In this document: positions 8,771-17,765 of the stretch, in pieces
How positions within the stretch are numbered: the first letter of the stretch is position 1
How the letters are laid out: each line of letters starts with the position of its first letter
NCBI GenBank assembly: GCA_947625475.1
Contig: CANQOL010000011.1
Coordinates: forward strand, 1 to 64,000
Direction of reading: 5' to 3'
Length of the DNA stretch: 64,000 nt
Source: an uncultured Acetatifactor sp.
Lineage (GTDB): Bacteria; Bacillota; Clostridia; Lachnospirales; Lachnospiraceae
Made by a program: the position numbers and the translations under genes
Notes under the pieces: generated by a model
What the model was told of the DNA's origin: nothing
Database searches by the model: none
The model's input: only the letters and a program-made list of their open reading frames with translations

Positions 8771-10000
8771 TCAGCCGCCGCTCCCCCGGGGCATCTGCGG
8801 CATGTACAGCCGGCCCATGGCCCTCTCGGAGACCACAGGGGCCTTAGAGCAGGGCCCCTCCCGGGGGAACATCTCCGCCGGCTCCGAGAGCAGATCCTCC
8901 CTCTCCAGAAAGCCCTGGCCCACGCACAGTCCCAGAAGGGCCCCGGCCGCTCTCTCCGCATTCCAGCAGCCCGTGACGGTCTCATAGGCGGCCCGCCCCA
9001 GCCGCTCCCGGAGGGAGGCATCCTCCAGCAGCCGGGCGGTCTGGGCAAAGAGCGTCTCCTTTTTCCCGTCCAGGTACACCAGCCCGTTCTCTTCGTTTTG
9101 AATCAAAAAGGGGACGGCTCCCGCCATATGGCTGGCCACCAGAGCGCAGCCGCTGTTCATGGCCTCGTTGACCACGGCCCCCCAGCCCTCCTGACGGTCG
9201 CTGGTCATCAGATAGATCTGGGCCTTCTCCATAAACGCCCGGACCTGGCCGGGGGTCTTGTAGCCCTGGAAGGCCACCACGTCCTCCACCCCGTACTCCC
9301 CGGCCAGGGCCCTTACCTGCTGCTCCAGCCCGCCTCCGCCGATGAGATCTATATGGAAGGGAACGCCCCTCTCCTTGAGCCATCTGGCGCACTCCAGCAC
9401 CAGCTCAGGATGCTTCCAGTCCAGGAAGCGGGCCGCCCACAGGATACTGCCGGGGGTCTTGCGCGCCATCAGCTTCCCGATGTCATAGGTACGGGTCTCC
9501 GGGAAATATCCCCAGCGCAGGAGCTTGTCCGGGTACGCCCGGATCAGATGGAAATCCGAGGACACATAGGCTCCCGCGCAGAGCATGTACACCGGCGCCC
9601 TTCGGTAGCGGATGTGATCCCTGTATTTTTTCAGAATGCCTCTGGGGCTTACGGCCTTCCACTGGCCTGTCTTGTAGAGGCGTTCACTGTAACGGACCAC
9701 CGGCTTTCCGGCCTTCAGCCTCTCTTCAATGAGTTCCTCCCTCTCGCTCCCCCCAAAGAGCAGGATGCGGCACTGATCGATCCAGCTCTCGCAGAGCTCC
9801 CTGTTTTCATACCAGAGAGTCAGATAGGGAGGGCGCTCCCCTGAATCCCAGCCCATCCGGATCCGCTCCTGCTCCATGGGCTCCGTCTGCAGAAAGGCGA
9901 AGTCCCCCTTCAGCTCCCGGTACATGGCATTGCAGAAGGGGATCTGGTGATGGTTGATGTAGTTGGACACAAAGACAAATTTCGGCGCTCCCTCTCTCAT
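8771..10000 (-). CDS. Glycosyltransferase family 4 (GT-B)
   Basis: A 409-residue GT-B enzyme. The C-terminal Rossmann domain has ILWAARFLDWKHPEL, the GGGGLEQQV loop and EGWGAVVNEAMNSG, the E(x7)E donor-binding motif of GT4. The N-terminus (VFVSNYINHHQIPFCNAMY) is the acceptor-side domain. The ATG at 10000 overlaps the end of the upstream GT4 by four bases and has AGGGAGGG nearby, so the pair is translationally coupled. A retaining transfer to the growing repeat unit is likely from family knowledge; the sugar is unknown. Confidence 0.9.
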   Translation of the reverse strand: MREGAPKFVFVSNYINHHQIPFCNAMYRELKGDFAFLQTEPMEQERIRMGWDSGERPPYLTLWYENRELCESWIDQCRILLFGGSEREELIEERLKAGKPVVRYSERLYKTGQWKAVSPRGILKKYRDHIRYRRAPVYMLCAGAYVSSDFHLIRAYPDKLLRWGYFPETRTYDIGKLMARKTPGSILWAARFLDWKHPELVLECARWLKERGVPFHIDLIGGGGLEQQVRALAGEYGVEDVVAFQGYKTPGQVRAFMEKAQIYLMTSDRQEGWGAVVNEAMNSGCALVASHMAGAVPFLIQNEENGLVYLDGKKETLFAQTARLLEDASLRERLGRAAYETVTGCWNAERAAGALLGLCVGQGFLEREDLLSEPAEMFPREGPCSKAPVVSERAMGRLYMPQMPRGSGG

Positions 10001-11493
10001 GTGTCCCTCCCTTCCCCAGGCCCCTCCCCGATCCGGCCCAATATCTGCCCGTAGATGTCCAGCAGCCGCTCCCCGTTTCTGTGCCTGTCGTGGGTCCTGA
10101 GGGCGTGGGCCCTGGCGCTGGCGCAGAATGCGTCCTGCCGGGACTTATCGGCCTCCCACATGGCCAGGACCGCCTCCGCCAGGCGGCCGGCGTTTGCCTC
10201 CAGGGGATCTGCCTTTGACGGGCCGCCGGCGGCTGCCCCCAGGGATTCCTCCTTCGACGGGCTGCCGGCGGCTGCCCCCAGGGGTTCCTCCTTCGACGGG
10301 CCGCCGGAGGCTGCCTTCAGGGGTTCCTCTTTCACCGGGTTGCCGCAGGAGCCTTCCCCGGCCCGGTATCCCTCATAGAGGATGCCGTCCCTGCCGTCCT
10401 CAAAGAGGCTGGGGATTCCTCCCACATCCGCGCTGACACAGGGCATCCCCAGCAGCATAGCCTCCCCCAGGGAGTTTGGGGAGTTCTCGATGGATGAGCA
10501 GCACAGGAAAAGGCCGCTCTTTAAATACTGCTCCCGCATCCGGGCGGCGGAGAGCCGGCCCGTAAACACCACCTTCTCCCACAGATTCCCCTGGGCCAGG
10601 AGACTGCGCAGGTACCGTCCGTAGGCGGAGAACCTGAGCCTCTCCCCAAGGCTCCCGCAGGCGGTGAGATTCCCCCCCGCCACATACACCCTCGCATCCG
10701 GATAGCGCTCCAGGATCCGGGGCAGGGCCCTGAGCAGATAGTGGAGTCCCTTGATGGGATAGTCCCCCTGGCTTACAAAGATCCGATGGGGCTCACAGTC
10801 CTCCCGCCGCCATACCGGGCCGTAAAACTCTTCCCGCAGGGTCTCGTTCATCTCGTAGTAGACCGCCCCCGGATTCCACTCCCGGGCATAATGCCGGTCC
10901 CAGGCGGTGCGCCCCGTCACGTTTCCCGCCAGAGCCAGCGCCTCCCTCTCCCATCGGCCGCGCCTCTCATATTTTTTCTGCTGGCGGATCAGGCTGTCCC
11001 GCCGCAGCAGGTCCCGCAGGGTCACGGACCGGATGACCCTCTCCGGCAGATCCGCAAAATAGGCCCCCGCATAGACGGCGCACAGCCCCTGGATCCCCAC
11101 CAGGATTCCCTCCTTGCGGGGAAATACCCGGCACATGGCCAGCGTGTGGGGATACTCCGTGCCGAAGCAGTGCACCAGCTGCGGCTGAAAATCCTCCACA
11201 ATTCCTCCAAGGCGCTGCTCCAGGCCCTCATCGAAGCGCTCCGGATGCCCCGTGTCCTCGTAAAAGCCATAACAGACGAGCTCCCGATCCTCCACCCGGA
11301 TCCGGCTCGGAGAAATCTCCCCCCTCTCCGGCACAGGAAAGGCAATCCCCAGCTCCGCCTCTCTTCCCGAGCGCAGCAGAGCCGCCAGCAGCCCGGAAAG
11401 CCACCCCTCCTTATTGCTGGTCTCTCTGTGAAGCTCCCGCGCGATCACAGGGGGTATGATATTGCAAAGCCATAGAATCCGCATTTTGCTCAC
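9997..11493 (-). CDS. Glycosyltransferase family 4 with internal repeat insertion
   Basis: A 498-residue GT-B enzyme with the GT4 pieces ILWLCNIIPP (N-terminus), FVSQGDYPIKGLHYLLRALP, SGLFLCCSSIENSPNSLGEAMLLGMP (E(x7)E region) and a DVGGIPSLFEDGRDGILY loop. Start is GTG at 11493, five bases after GGAGG; the next in-frame ATG is too far from that site. Between the second domain core and the C-terminal helix (about residues 384-435) lies an insertion of four 13-residue repeats that family members do not need. It is probably a surface loop. The gene follows the EpsG-like polymerase by 13 bases. Confidence 0.88.
   Translation of the reverse strand: MSKMRILWLCNIIPPVIARELHRETSNKEGWLSGLLAALLRSGREAELGIAFPVPERGEISPSRIRVEDRELVCYGFYEDTGHPERFDEGLEQRLGGIVEDFQPQLVHCFGTEYPHTLAMCRVFPRKEGILVGIQGLCAVYAGAYFADLPERVIRSVTLRDLLRRDSLIRQQKKYERRGRWEREALALAGNVTGRTAWDRHYAREWNPGAVYYEMNETLREEFYGPVWRREDCEPHRIFVSQGDYPIKGLHYLLRALPRILERYPDARVYVAGGNLTACGSLGERLRFSAYGRYLRSLLAQGNLWEKVVFTGRLSAARMREQYLKSGLFLCCSSIENSPNSLGEAMLLGMPCVSADVGGIPSLFEDGRDGILYEGYRAGEGSCGNPVKEEPLKAASGGPSKEEPLGAAAGSPSKEESLGAAAGGPSKADPLEANAGRLAEAVLAMWEADKSRQDAFCASARAHALRTHDRHRNGERLLDIYGQILGRIGEGPGEGRDT
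10189..10344 (-). repeat. Four 39-bp in-frame tandem repeats in GT4 gene
   Basis: Four copies of a 39-base unit, coding GNPVKEEPLKAAS, GGPSKEEPLGAAA, GSPSKEESLGAAA and GGPSKADPLEANA. The middle copies are nearly identical at DNA level, which points to recent duplication; the reading frame is kept throughout. Confidence 0.9.
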
Positions 11494-11506
11494 ACATCCT
11501 CCCTCC

Positions 11507-12625
11507 CTAGTTGAAGATCCAGTTCAGATACGGCAGCAGACGGATGTCCGTATCGTAGGCCGTCCGCAAAAACAGGGCAAAATACCCGGCGAAGGCCAGG
11601 GCCGTCCCCGCCGTCAGAAGGCTCCTCAGCCATCCCTTTTCCATGCCCGAAAGCAGGCCCGGGATCAGAAGGATCTGGGAGGCCACCAGGTAGTAGGCCA
11701 CCCGGGATACCTCCGGGATAAAGGCCCCGAAGGTGTACAGAAGGAGCCCTCCCAGGTTCAGTATACAGTAAAAGCGCAGCCGCACCGAGCCCTTCAGGCT
11801 GCTCCGATAACAGAGCGCCGACAGGAACAGGGTTCCCAGGCACTTGGCGATATTAGCCAGGGAATAATCCACCCTGTCAAAGGCCGAGTTCTCATAAAAG
11901 GGGTAGAAGAAAAAGATCACCTGCCGGTACAAATCTTTTCCGAATACCAGGCTCAGCGCCAGCACCCCCAGCGCCGCAAAATGCCAGGGCCTCCATCTCA
12001 CCGACGCCAGCAGCTTCGCCCCCAGATACAGGGGGATCACCACCAGCGCGGACTTGTGGAAGGCGGAGGCGGCCAGAGCGCAGAGCAGGAACTTCCCGTA
12101 CTCTCCCCGGATCACATACTTCATGCTGTAGAGACAGATCCCCAGCACCAGGTAATACCGCACGGAGTTGAAGCTGGAGAAATAATATCCCCCCGTCAAA
12201 AACAGGAACAGCGCCCCCGCAAACCACTCGCTCTGCTCATAGATGGCCCGCAGGAAAAAGAACACGGTGGCGGCAGAGATCACACCGAAAATGGGCAGAT
12301 ATTTTTCCCGGCCAAAGAGCGCCTGCATCAGGAGCACAAAGCAGTTGAAGCCCGGCTCCGAGGACACATGCCTTCCCTGGGCGATGAGGCTGAACATGGA
12401 GGTGTATTCCCAGTAATCGTTGCCGCTGGCAATCCGGCAGGCGGACAGGGCTGTCAGAACCAGGTAAACGGCCAGGCACAAAGCCGCGTTCAGAGCCCGT
12501 CCGCGGGTCCACAGGGGATGGGTTCTCCTGCTCCCCGGCACCGTATGCAGTTGTACCTCCCCACGGCTGTTTACAAAAAACGCCAGCGTCAGCGTCAGCG
12601 CCGTGACCCACAAAAACAGCAGCAT
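11507..12625 (-). CDS. EpsG-like polysaccharide polymerase
   Basis: A 372-residue membrane protein with about ten hydrophobic helices. The segment CRIASGNDYWEYTSMF after the first helices is the typical RxxxGxDYxxY block of the EpsG family, which acts as Wzy-type polymerase in Gram-positive exopolysaccharide loci. FNSVRYYLVLGICLYSMKY and SAFHKSALVVIPLY are further family-like blocks. It is expected to join lipid-linked repeat units on the outer face of the membrane. A GGAGG site lies eight bases before the ATG. No separate Wzy or WaaL-like protein is present in the window. Confidence 0.85.
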   Translation of the reverse strand: MLLFLWVTALTLTLAFFVNSRGEVQLHTVPGSRRTHPLWTRGRALNAALCLAVYLVLTALSACRIASGNDYWEYTSMFSLIAQGRHVSSEPGFNCFVLLMQALFGREKYLPIFGVISAATVFFFLRAIYEQSEWFAGALFLFLTGGYYFSSFNSVRYYLVLGICLYSMKYVIRGEYGKFLLCALAASAFHKSALVVIPLYLGAKLLASVRWRPWHFAALGVLALSLVFGKDLYRQVIFFFYPFYENSAFDRVDYSLANIAKCLGTLFLSALCYRSSLKGSVRLRFYCILNLGGLLLYTFGAFIPEVSRVAYYLVASQILLIPGLLSGMEKGWLRSLLTAGTALAFAGYFALFLRTAYDTDIRLLPYLNWIFN

Positions 12626-12642
12626 TTTTCTTCCCTCCGCCC

Positions 12643-13479
12643 CTAACGCCTTTTGGCGTAGAGGGCCTTTTTGAGCCGGTTGTAGATCCCTGACAGGGCC
12701 CTGCTCTCCGCCATGGCGGTGCGCAGGGGCGCCAGGGTCAAAAGCAGGATCAGCTCATAGGCCGCCCGCTTCCCCGGCCCGTAGTACAGGGCCGTGATCT
12801 CCCGGTGCTCCCGCCTGGAGCGCCTGCGGTTCTCCCGGGTCTCCGAATAACCGCCCCCCTCGTAGGAGGCCAGGGTCAGGGGCATGTAAACCGGCGCCGC
12901 CTGTTTCCGGAAATAACACCACAGGAAATGCTCATAGTCCGCCCGCACCCGGTAGCCAGTCTCATATCCCCGCTCCCTAAAGAGACTGTAATGGTACAGG
13001 CACGCCTGGTGACAGGGCACATTCCGGTAGCAGGCAAAATCGTCCATATGGGGGTTGGAGGACACGGTCTGCCCCCGCAGGGCGTCGTAAATATCCCCGT
13101 AGAACAGCAGGGAACCGCTCCCCGCGGCCAGGCTCTCCCTGATCCGGGCCGCCGCCTCCTCCAATGCCCTGGGGGAGGCCAGCAGATCCCCGCAGTTTAA
13201 AAAGTAATCGTACTCCCCCTCCGCCAGAGCCAGGGCCTGGTTCATGCCCTCGTAAATGCTTCCGTCCGGCTGCCGGACAATCCGCACCCTTGGGGCGCTC
13301 AAGGGGTGGCGGGCCAGATATTCCTCCAGCGCATGGACGGAACCGTCCTTAGACCCTCCGTCCTTGACCACAATCTCATAGTCCGGGAAGGTCTGCCCCA
13401 GCATGCTGCGGACCGTCTGCAGGAGCTTTTCCCCGGGGTTTAAGGACACCACGATTACGCTGAACATAGGCTTTTTCAT
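12643..13479 (-). CDS. Glycosyltransferase family 2
   Basis: A 278-residue GT2 with FSVIVVSLNPGEKLLQTVRS, VVKDGGSKDGSV, DGSIYEGMNQALALAEGEY and FLNCGDLL. Like the enzyme at 3490-4227 it has a CGD/SGD-type motif instead of DxD, and the IYEGMNxxL block is typical of the WcaA-related subgroup. A basic C-terminal tail may hold it to the membrane. AGGAGG lies eight bases upstream of the ATG. It starts 12 bases after the preceding gene, so it belongs to the same transcript. Substrate unknown. Confidence 0.88.
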   Translation of the reverse strand: MKKPMFSVIVVSLNPGEKLLQTVRSMLGQTFPDYEIVVKDGGSKDGSVHALEEYLARHPLSAPRVRIVRQPDGSIYEGMNQALALAEGEYDYFLNCGDLLASPRALEEAAARIRESLAAGSGSLLFYGDIYDALRGQTVSSNPHMDDFACYRNVPCHQACLYHYSLFRERGYETGYRVRADYEHFLWCYFRKQAAPVYMPLTLASYEGGGYSETRENRRRSRREHREITALYYGPGKRAAYELILLLTLAPLRTAMAESRALSGIYNRLKKALYAKRR

Positions 13480-13491
13480 AGCACTGCCCTC

Positions 13492-14268
13492 CTAGATGGC
13501 CTCTCTCATCCCCTGACGCATGATGCCGAATGCCTTCCTCCAGGGGATATCCCGGCACATCACTTTCCGGTGGGCCAGCAAAAACCGCAGGGCCATGGCC
13601 CCATCCAGCCTCCCGTACAGATATCGGTAGAGCGCTCCCCGGTCATAAAAAAATTTGAAATTGTACCCGGAAAACCAGGTGGACTCTCTCTCCCGCTCCC
13701 GGCCGATGTGGATCGGCACCCGGTACACCTTCAGGCCCTTTTTCAGGCATTCGCTCAAGAAAAGGGAATCCTCCCCCGCGCTGTACCTGGCCCCTCCCCC
13801 GAACAGCAGGGAGAAGGTGATATTCTTCTGATGGAGCCGGGCCGTCCTGGCGGCAAAGCTGTAGGTGGGGTAGCGCCCGCAGTTGTACCAGCGCACCCTG
13901 CCGAATGCCTCCGTGCGGTAGGTCTCCCGCCCGGGGGCCGCCTGGACGTTGAAAAGGAGCATGTCCGCCTGAGGGTAGGCCTCAAAGGCATCCAGGACCT
14001 TTTCCTCATAGCCGGGCACATACACAATATCCTCGTCCGCAAACAGGCTGATATCCGCCTGGGCCCGCAGCAGGCTGTGATTGCGGCTCAGGCCCACCCC
14101 TCTCTCCGCCATGGAAAAATATCTGAGCCTGTGGCCCCTGTAGGCCAGTTCCTCATAGCCGTAGGAGTCCCCCTGGCTGACAAGGATCGCATCGCTGTCT
14201 ATCTGCATATCCTCCGCCAGTTCCAGAGGTCTCTTATCCACGGCCGCCACCAAAAGCTGCAGAGTCAT
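13492..14268 (-). CDS. Glycosyltransferase-like protein (GT2-related)
   Basis: A 258-residue protein from ATG 14268, which overlaps the Wzz-like gene's TGA in an ATGA and has GAGAGG just upstream. Features: MTLQLLVAAVDKRPLELAED, VSQGDSYGYEELAYRG, AERGVGLSRNHSLLRAQADI and FADEDIVYVPGYE, a DED version of the DxD metal site, then GEDSLFLSECLKKGLKVYRV. This is the GT2-like family often found in Clostridial capsule loci, in which the N-terminal strand is altered. The fold call is firm; the reaction is not known. A longer frame upstream runs inside the Wzz-like gene and is not used. Confidence 0.82.
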   Translation of the reverse strand: MTLQLLVAAVDKRPLELAEDMQIDSDAILVSQGDSYGYEELAYRGHRLRYFSMAERGVGLSRNHSLLRAQADISLFADEDIVYVPGYEEKVLDAFEAYPQADMLLFNVQAAPGRETYRTEAFGRVRWYNCGRYPTYSFAARTARLHQKNITFSLLFGGGARYSAGEDSLFLSECLKKGLKVYRVPIHIGRERERESTWFSGYNFKFFYDRGALYRYLYGRLDGAMALRFLLAHRKVMCRDIPWRKAFGIMRQGMREAI

Positions 14269-15320
14269 ATCCTCTCTCCCTTCCCTCTCCTGGCGGGGAT
14301 CCTCCCCCGATAACATTCGATCAGCCTCTCGTCCGCTCCCACCAGAAGCGCGCAGGTGACCGTGATCCCCTCGATCTGACAGAAGTGGAGCAGCTCCAGG
14401 ATGGCTTTGCCGTTGGGGATCCCCGCCTGTACCAGGAGCAGGACCCCGTCCGCCTGGCGGAGCTTTTCGGCCGCCTCGGGCACCTGCAGGGGGCTGGGAA
14501 TGCACACCCCCCGCCCCTGGGGAAAGAGATCCCGGGCCGCCCTCAGGTCAATCTGAGGCTCCACCGCGGTGATGCCCACCTGCCCGGCCCCTTCAAAGAG
14601 ATGCCTCAGATGCTCTCCCGTCTCCCGGCTGGGTCTCCCCCTCCGGTCCAGATACCCCGCCGCAGGGATCTGATACCGCCAGGTAAAGGTCTCCGGCACA
14701 TAGACCGCCTCGTCCAGGATGAGCCGGAACGCGATCCAGAATAACGCAAAAAAGGTGCCGGTCACCGCACCTAACACACAGGCCCGAAGGGTCCTGATAT
14801 CACGCACCTGAAGCACCGGCCCCACCGTGTCCACCACCCGGATCTGGTCAATCTCCTTCTGGGTGTCGGCGAAAGCCGTCATGGCCTCCTGCAGCACCCG
14901 GGTGATCTCCATGGCCCTGTCCTTATCCGGGCAGACCACCTGCACGTAGGGCATTCTCAGATCCGCCTGAAGACTGGCCTCAAAGGTGGAGATAAATTCC
15001 TCCTTGGTCATGGGAAAGGAGAGCTTCTCCAGCATGCCGGGCACCAGCTCGTCGCTCTTTAACCAGTCATTCCAGGTGTATCCCTCAAAATAAGAATAAC
15101 TGTACTGTGTCACCGGGTCCACCCCGAAATCCACATAAAATTTGGTGGTGACCTGGTAGGGGATCCTGCCCCCGAAGGTCACATTCTTCAGATAATAGCC
15201 CCCTCCTATCAGCAGCGTTCCCAAGACCGCCGCCAGGAGGATCCACTTCAGATTTCCCAGGCTCCGCAGCACAAACAGCCTGAGATCAAAGGGCTCCTTT
15301 GCATACCGGCACTCCCACAT
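14265..15320 (-). CDS. Wzz-like chain-length protein with P-loop-less kinase-like tail
   Basis: A 351-residue polysaccharide co-polymerase. TM1 is at about 25-45 and TM2 at about 180-205; between them lies the extracytoplasmic Wzz part. The C-terminal 140 residues resemble the end of a CpsD/Wzc BY-kinase: IPAAGYLDRRG after TM2, then ADGVLLLVQAGIPNGKAI, which matches the DGVLLVVRAGxT strand of the kinase family. The Walker A segment (GEGKS) and its surroundings are absent, and there is no terminal tyrosine cluster. It should control polymer length together with the EpsG-like polymerase but cannot be an active kinase. GGAGG is seven bases before the ATG. Confidence 0.82.
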   Translation of the reverse strand: MWECRYAKEPFDLRLFVLRSLGNLKWILLAAVLGTLLIGGGYYLKNVTFGGRIPYQVTTKFYVDFGVDPVTQYSYSYFEGYTWNDWLKSDELVPGMLEKLSFPMTKEEFISTFEASLQADLRMPYVQVVCPDKDRAMEITRVLQEAMTAFADTQKEIDQIRVVDTVGPVLQVRDIRTLRACVLGAVTGTFFALFWIAFRLILDEAVYVPETFTWRYQIPAAGYLDRRGRPSRETGEHLRHLFEGAGQVGITAVEPQIDLRAARDLFPQGRGVCIPSPLQVPEAAEKLRQADGVLLLVQAGIPNGKAILELLHFCQIEGITVTCALLVGADERLIECYRGRIPARRGKGERI

Positions 15321-15342
15321 AAGGCAGCCTCCTGTCTTTCCT

Positions 15343-16773
15343 CTATTTTTCCTCTTTCATCCCCGTTTTATCCGAGCGCTCCATCTCCTCCCGAAGCGCC
15401 GTGATCTGCTCGTTTTCCACGCCCTCGGTGCTGTCCGGCCAAAACAGAATCTTCAGGGTCAGGAGCATAAGCTGCAGATCCAGCCACAGGGAATAATTCT
15501 CGATGTAGGTCAGATCCAGCTTCAGCTTGTCATAAGGGAGAGTATTGTACTTCCCGTACACCTGGGCGTAGCCGGCCAGCCCTGCCTTCACCTTCATCCG
15601 ATAGGCAAACTCGGGCATGATCTCCATGTACTGGGCGATGATCTCCGGCCGCTCCGGCCTGGGCCCGATAAAGGACATGTCCCCCCGCAGGATATTGATC
15701 AGCTGAGGCAGCTCGTCGATGCGGACCTTGCGGATGAACCGGCCGATGGGAGTGATCCTGTCGTCGTTCTTCCTGGCCAGGCGGGCCACCCCGTCCTTCT
15801 CCGCGTCCACCCGCATGCTGCGGAACTTCATAATCTGGAACTCTCTCCTGTCCTTCGTGCAGCGGATCTGCCTGTACAGCACCGGCCCTCCGTCGTAGAG
15901 CTTGATAGCGGCGGCAGTCACCAGCATAATGGGGGAGGCCAGCACCAGCAAAATGGCCGAACAGATCAGATCCACCGCGCGCTTGGCGAAGCGCTGCTCC
16001 AGGCTCAGGGAATACTCCCGGGTCAGCAGGATAGGGGTGTCGAACAGGTGCAGTTCCTCCGCCCCCAGCAGGATCACGTCCGTAATCTTGGGCATCACAT
16101 ACACCCGGATCGAGTGGCCGTAGCAGAACTTAAAGAGCTGGCTTCGGTCCTGGCTCGGGATGTCCCAGAGCACCACCGCGTGGTACTCTCCCCCCTTAAA
16201 GCCGGTCAGGATCTCCCTGCTGATCTCCTCCAGCCCCTCCTTCACATGCATACATTTGACAATATGATATTTGTCCCGCCTGCTCTCGAATTTCTGCAGG
16301 ATATTGTGGATGGGACGGTCCCCGTGAATCAGAAGCATCTCCCTGGGCGGGAAGATGGACTTGTAGATCCAGTAGGCGATATTGTTCCAGACGATGGCCA
16401 CCGCGATCTGGGACAGGGTCATAATCACAAAAAACCGCAGGATGAACAGCTCCTTGGCCATGATGGACAGCTCCACGTACAGCAGGGCATTCGCCACCAG
16501 AATGGAAAAGGCGTAGGAGAACACTACCTCCGCATTCTTCAGATACCCGATGCGCATCCCCCCGTACATGTGGGTGAAAAAGAACAGCAAAATGCCGTAA
16601 AAGGCCATTTCCAGCAGGTCCGCCCGGTAATAATAGCGGATCCCCGTGATGGTGGTGATGCTTCCGCTGAAGTTGGTGCGCCAGTAATAAAAGAAGATCA
16701 GCGTCTCCATCACCAGAAGGGTGCCGGAGAGCGCCAGCAATATCAATCTCTTCGAGGTTTCCAGTTTACGCAT
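15343..16773 (-). CDS. WcaJ-type polyprenyl glycosylphosphotransferase
   Basis: A 476-residue initiating enzyme. Four N-terminal membrane helices and a Rossmann-like middle domain are followed by a catalytic domain (about 265-476) with KFRSMRVDAEKDG, KVRIDELPQLINIL, GPRPERPE and KAGLAGYAQVYGKYNT. These are the bacterial sugar transferase motifs, including the Asp-Glu pair. It attaches the first sugar-1-phosphate (commonly glucose or galactose) to undecaprenyl phosphate. It is the second gene of the operon. With the PglC-like enzyme at 5152-5778 the operon holds two initiating transferases. Confidence 0.93.
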   Translation of the reverse strand: MRKLETSKRLILLALSGTLLVMETLIFFYYWRTNFSGSITTITGIRYYYRADLLEMAFYGILLFFFTHMYGGMRIGYLKNAEVVFSYAFSILVANALLYVELSIMAKELFILRFFVIMTLSQIAVAIVWNNIAYWIYKSIFPPREMLLIHGDRPIHNILQKFESRRDKYHIVKCMHVKEGLEEISREILTGFKGGEYHAVVLWDIPSQDRSQLFKFCYGHSIRVYVMPKITDVILLGAEELHLFDTPILLTREYSLSLEQRFAKRAVDLICSAILLVLASPIMLVTAAAIKLYDGGPVLYRQIRCTKDRREFQIMKFRSMRVDAEKDGVARLARKNDDRITPIGRFIRKVRIDELPQLINILRGDMSFIGPRPERPEIIAQYMEIMPEFAYRMKVKAGLAGYAQVYGKYNTLPYDKLKLDLTYIENYSLWLDLQLMLLTLKILFWPDSTEGVENEQITALREEMERSDKTGMKEEK

Positions 16774-16918
16774 ATCTCTCCCTCTGCTAAACTTCCCGTT
16801 TTCTCTCCTGTCTGCCGGGGCCGGCCAGACACTTGCCCGGATGCCGGTTCGCCCCTTGCCAGGGCCGGTCCGTTCCCTTCCCGGGACCGGTTCGTTCCCT
16901 GTCCGGGGACGCCCCGTC

Positions 16919-17686
16919 CTACAGGCGCCTTTTCACCGCCCTCACGGCCCAGAAGCAGAAATAGTAGACGCTGGTGGAGACAGGCAGCCCTTCCGTCTTG
17001 CGGTACAGATGCCAGATCCTGCGGATGGCCTCCAGCTTATTGGAGGACAGGGATCTGCCGGGCCTGCGGTAGAGCACCAGGTTCTCGTTGAGGCCGTAGG
17101 CCGTGTAGCCTCTGCGCAGCAGCCTCCACCACAAAGCAGTGTCCTCGCTCTTGACCGCCGGCATCTGGAGAAACTCCCGGGGGATTTTCTCCGTGTCAAA
17201 GAGCACGGTGGAGGTAAAGATGGTGGTATTCCCAAGGGCCTCCCGGTACTTCAGGGTGGGGGGCACATGGACCACCTTGCCGAGCCCCCTGCCCTCCCCG
17301 TCTGCGAACTCATATCCGGAAAAGACAAAGGCGGCTCCCTTCTCCCGCATAAAGGTCAGCTGATGCTCCAGCTTCTCGGGCATCCACAGATCGTCTGCGT
17401 CCAAATAGGCGATGTAGCGGCCGTCCGCCTCCATGACCCCGCGGTTTCTGGCCTGCGCGGCGCCCTGGTTGGCCTGGCGGATCAGGCGGATCCGTCCCTC
17501 TTTATGACGGGTCTTGTAGGACTCTATTATCTTCTGGGAACTGTCCGTACAGCCGTCCAGCACCAGGAGCAGCTCCCACTTCTTGTAGGTCTGGGCCAGC
17601 ACGCTGTCCATGGTCTTCTCGATATATTTTTCTGCGTTGTACACAGGAACGATGATGCTTATCTTCTCTGGTGTCATAGTATCCAT
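16919..17686 (-). CDS. Glycosyltransferase family 2, first gene of glycan operon
   Basis: A 255-residue GT2. The start at 17686 (MDTMTPEK) is chosen because AAGGA lies eight bases upstream; longer frames have no such site. Core motifs are SIIVPVYNAEKYIEKTMDSV, LVLDGCTDSSQ, NQGAAQARNRGVMEADG and AYLDADDLWMPEK with the DxD. AVKSEDTALWWRLLRRGY is the ED-containing acceptor helix. It is the first gene after the hairpin-rich control region, so the operon's promoters should lie just upstream. It ends 145 bases before the WcaJ-type gene; that gap holds only short CCGGTTC-like repeats. Confidence 0.9.
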   Translation of the reverse strand: MDTMTPEKISIIVPVYNAEKYIEKTMDSVLAQTYKKWELLLVLDGCTDSSQKIIESYKTRHKEGRIRLIRQANQGAAQARNRGVMEADGRYIAYLDADDLWMPEKLEHQLTFMREKGAAFVFSGYEFADGEGRGLGKVVHVPPTLKYREALGNTTIFTSTVLFDTEKIPREFLQMPAVKSEDTALWWRLLRRGYTAYGLNENLVLYRRPGRSLSSNKLEAIRRIWHLYRKTEGLPVSTSVYYFCFWAVRAVKRRL

Positions 17687-17765
17687 ATTAGGGGTCCTTC
17701 TATACTTTTTCGGAAGAGGTAAGGCCGGGGCCTGAGCAAATGGGGCCCCGCCCTGTGGACATGTG

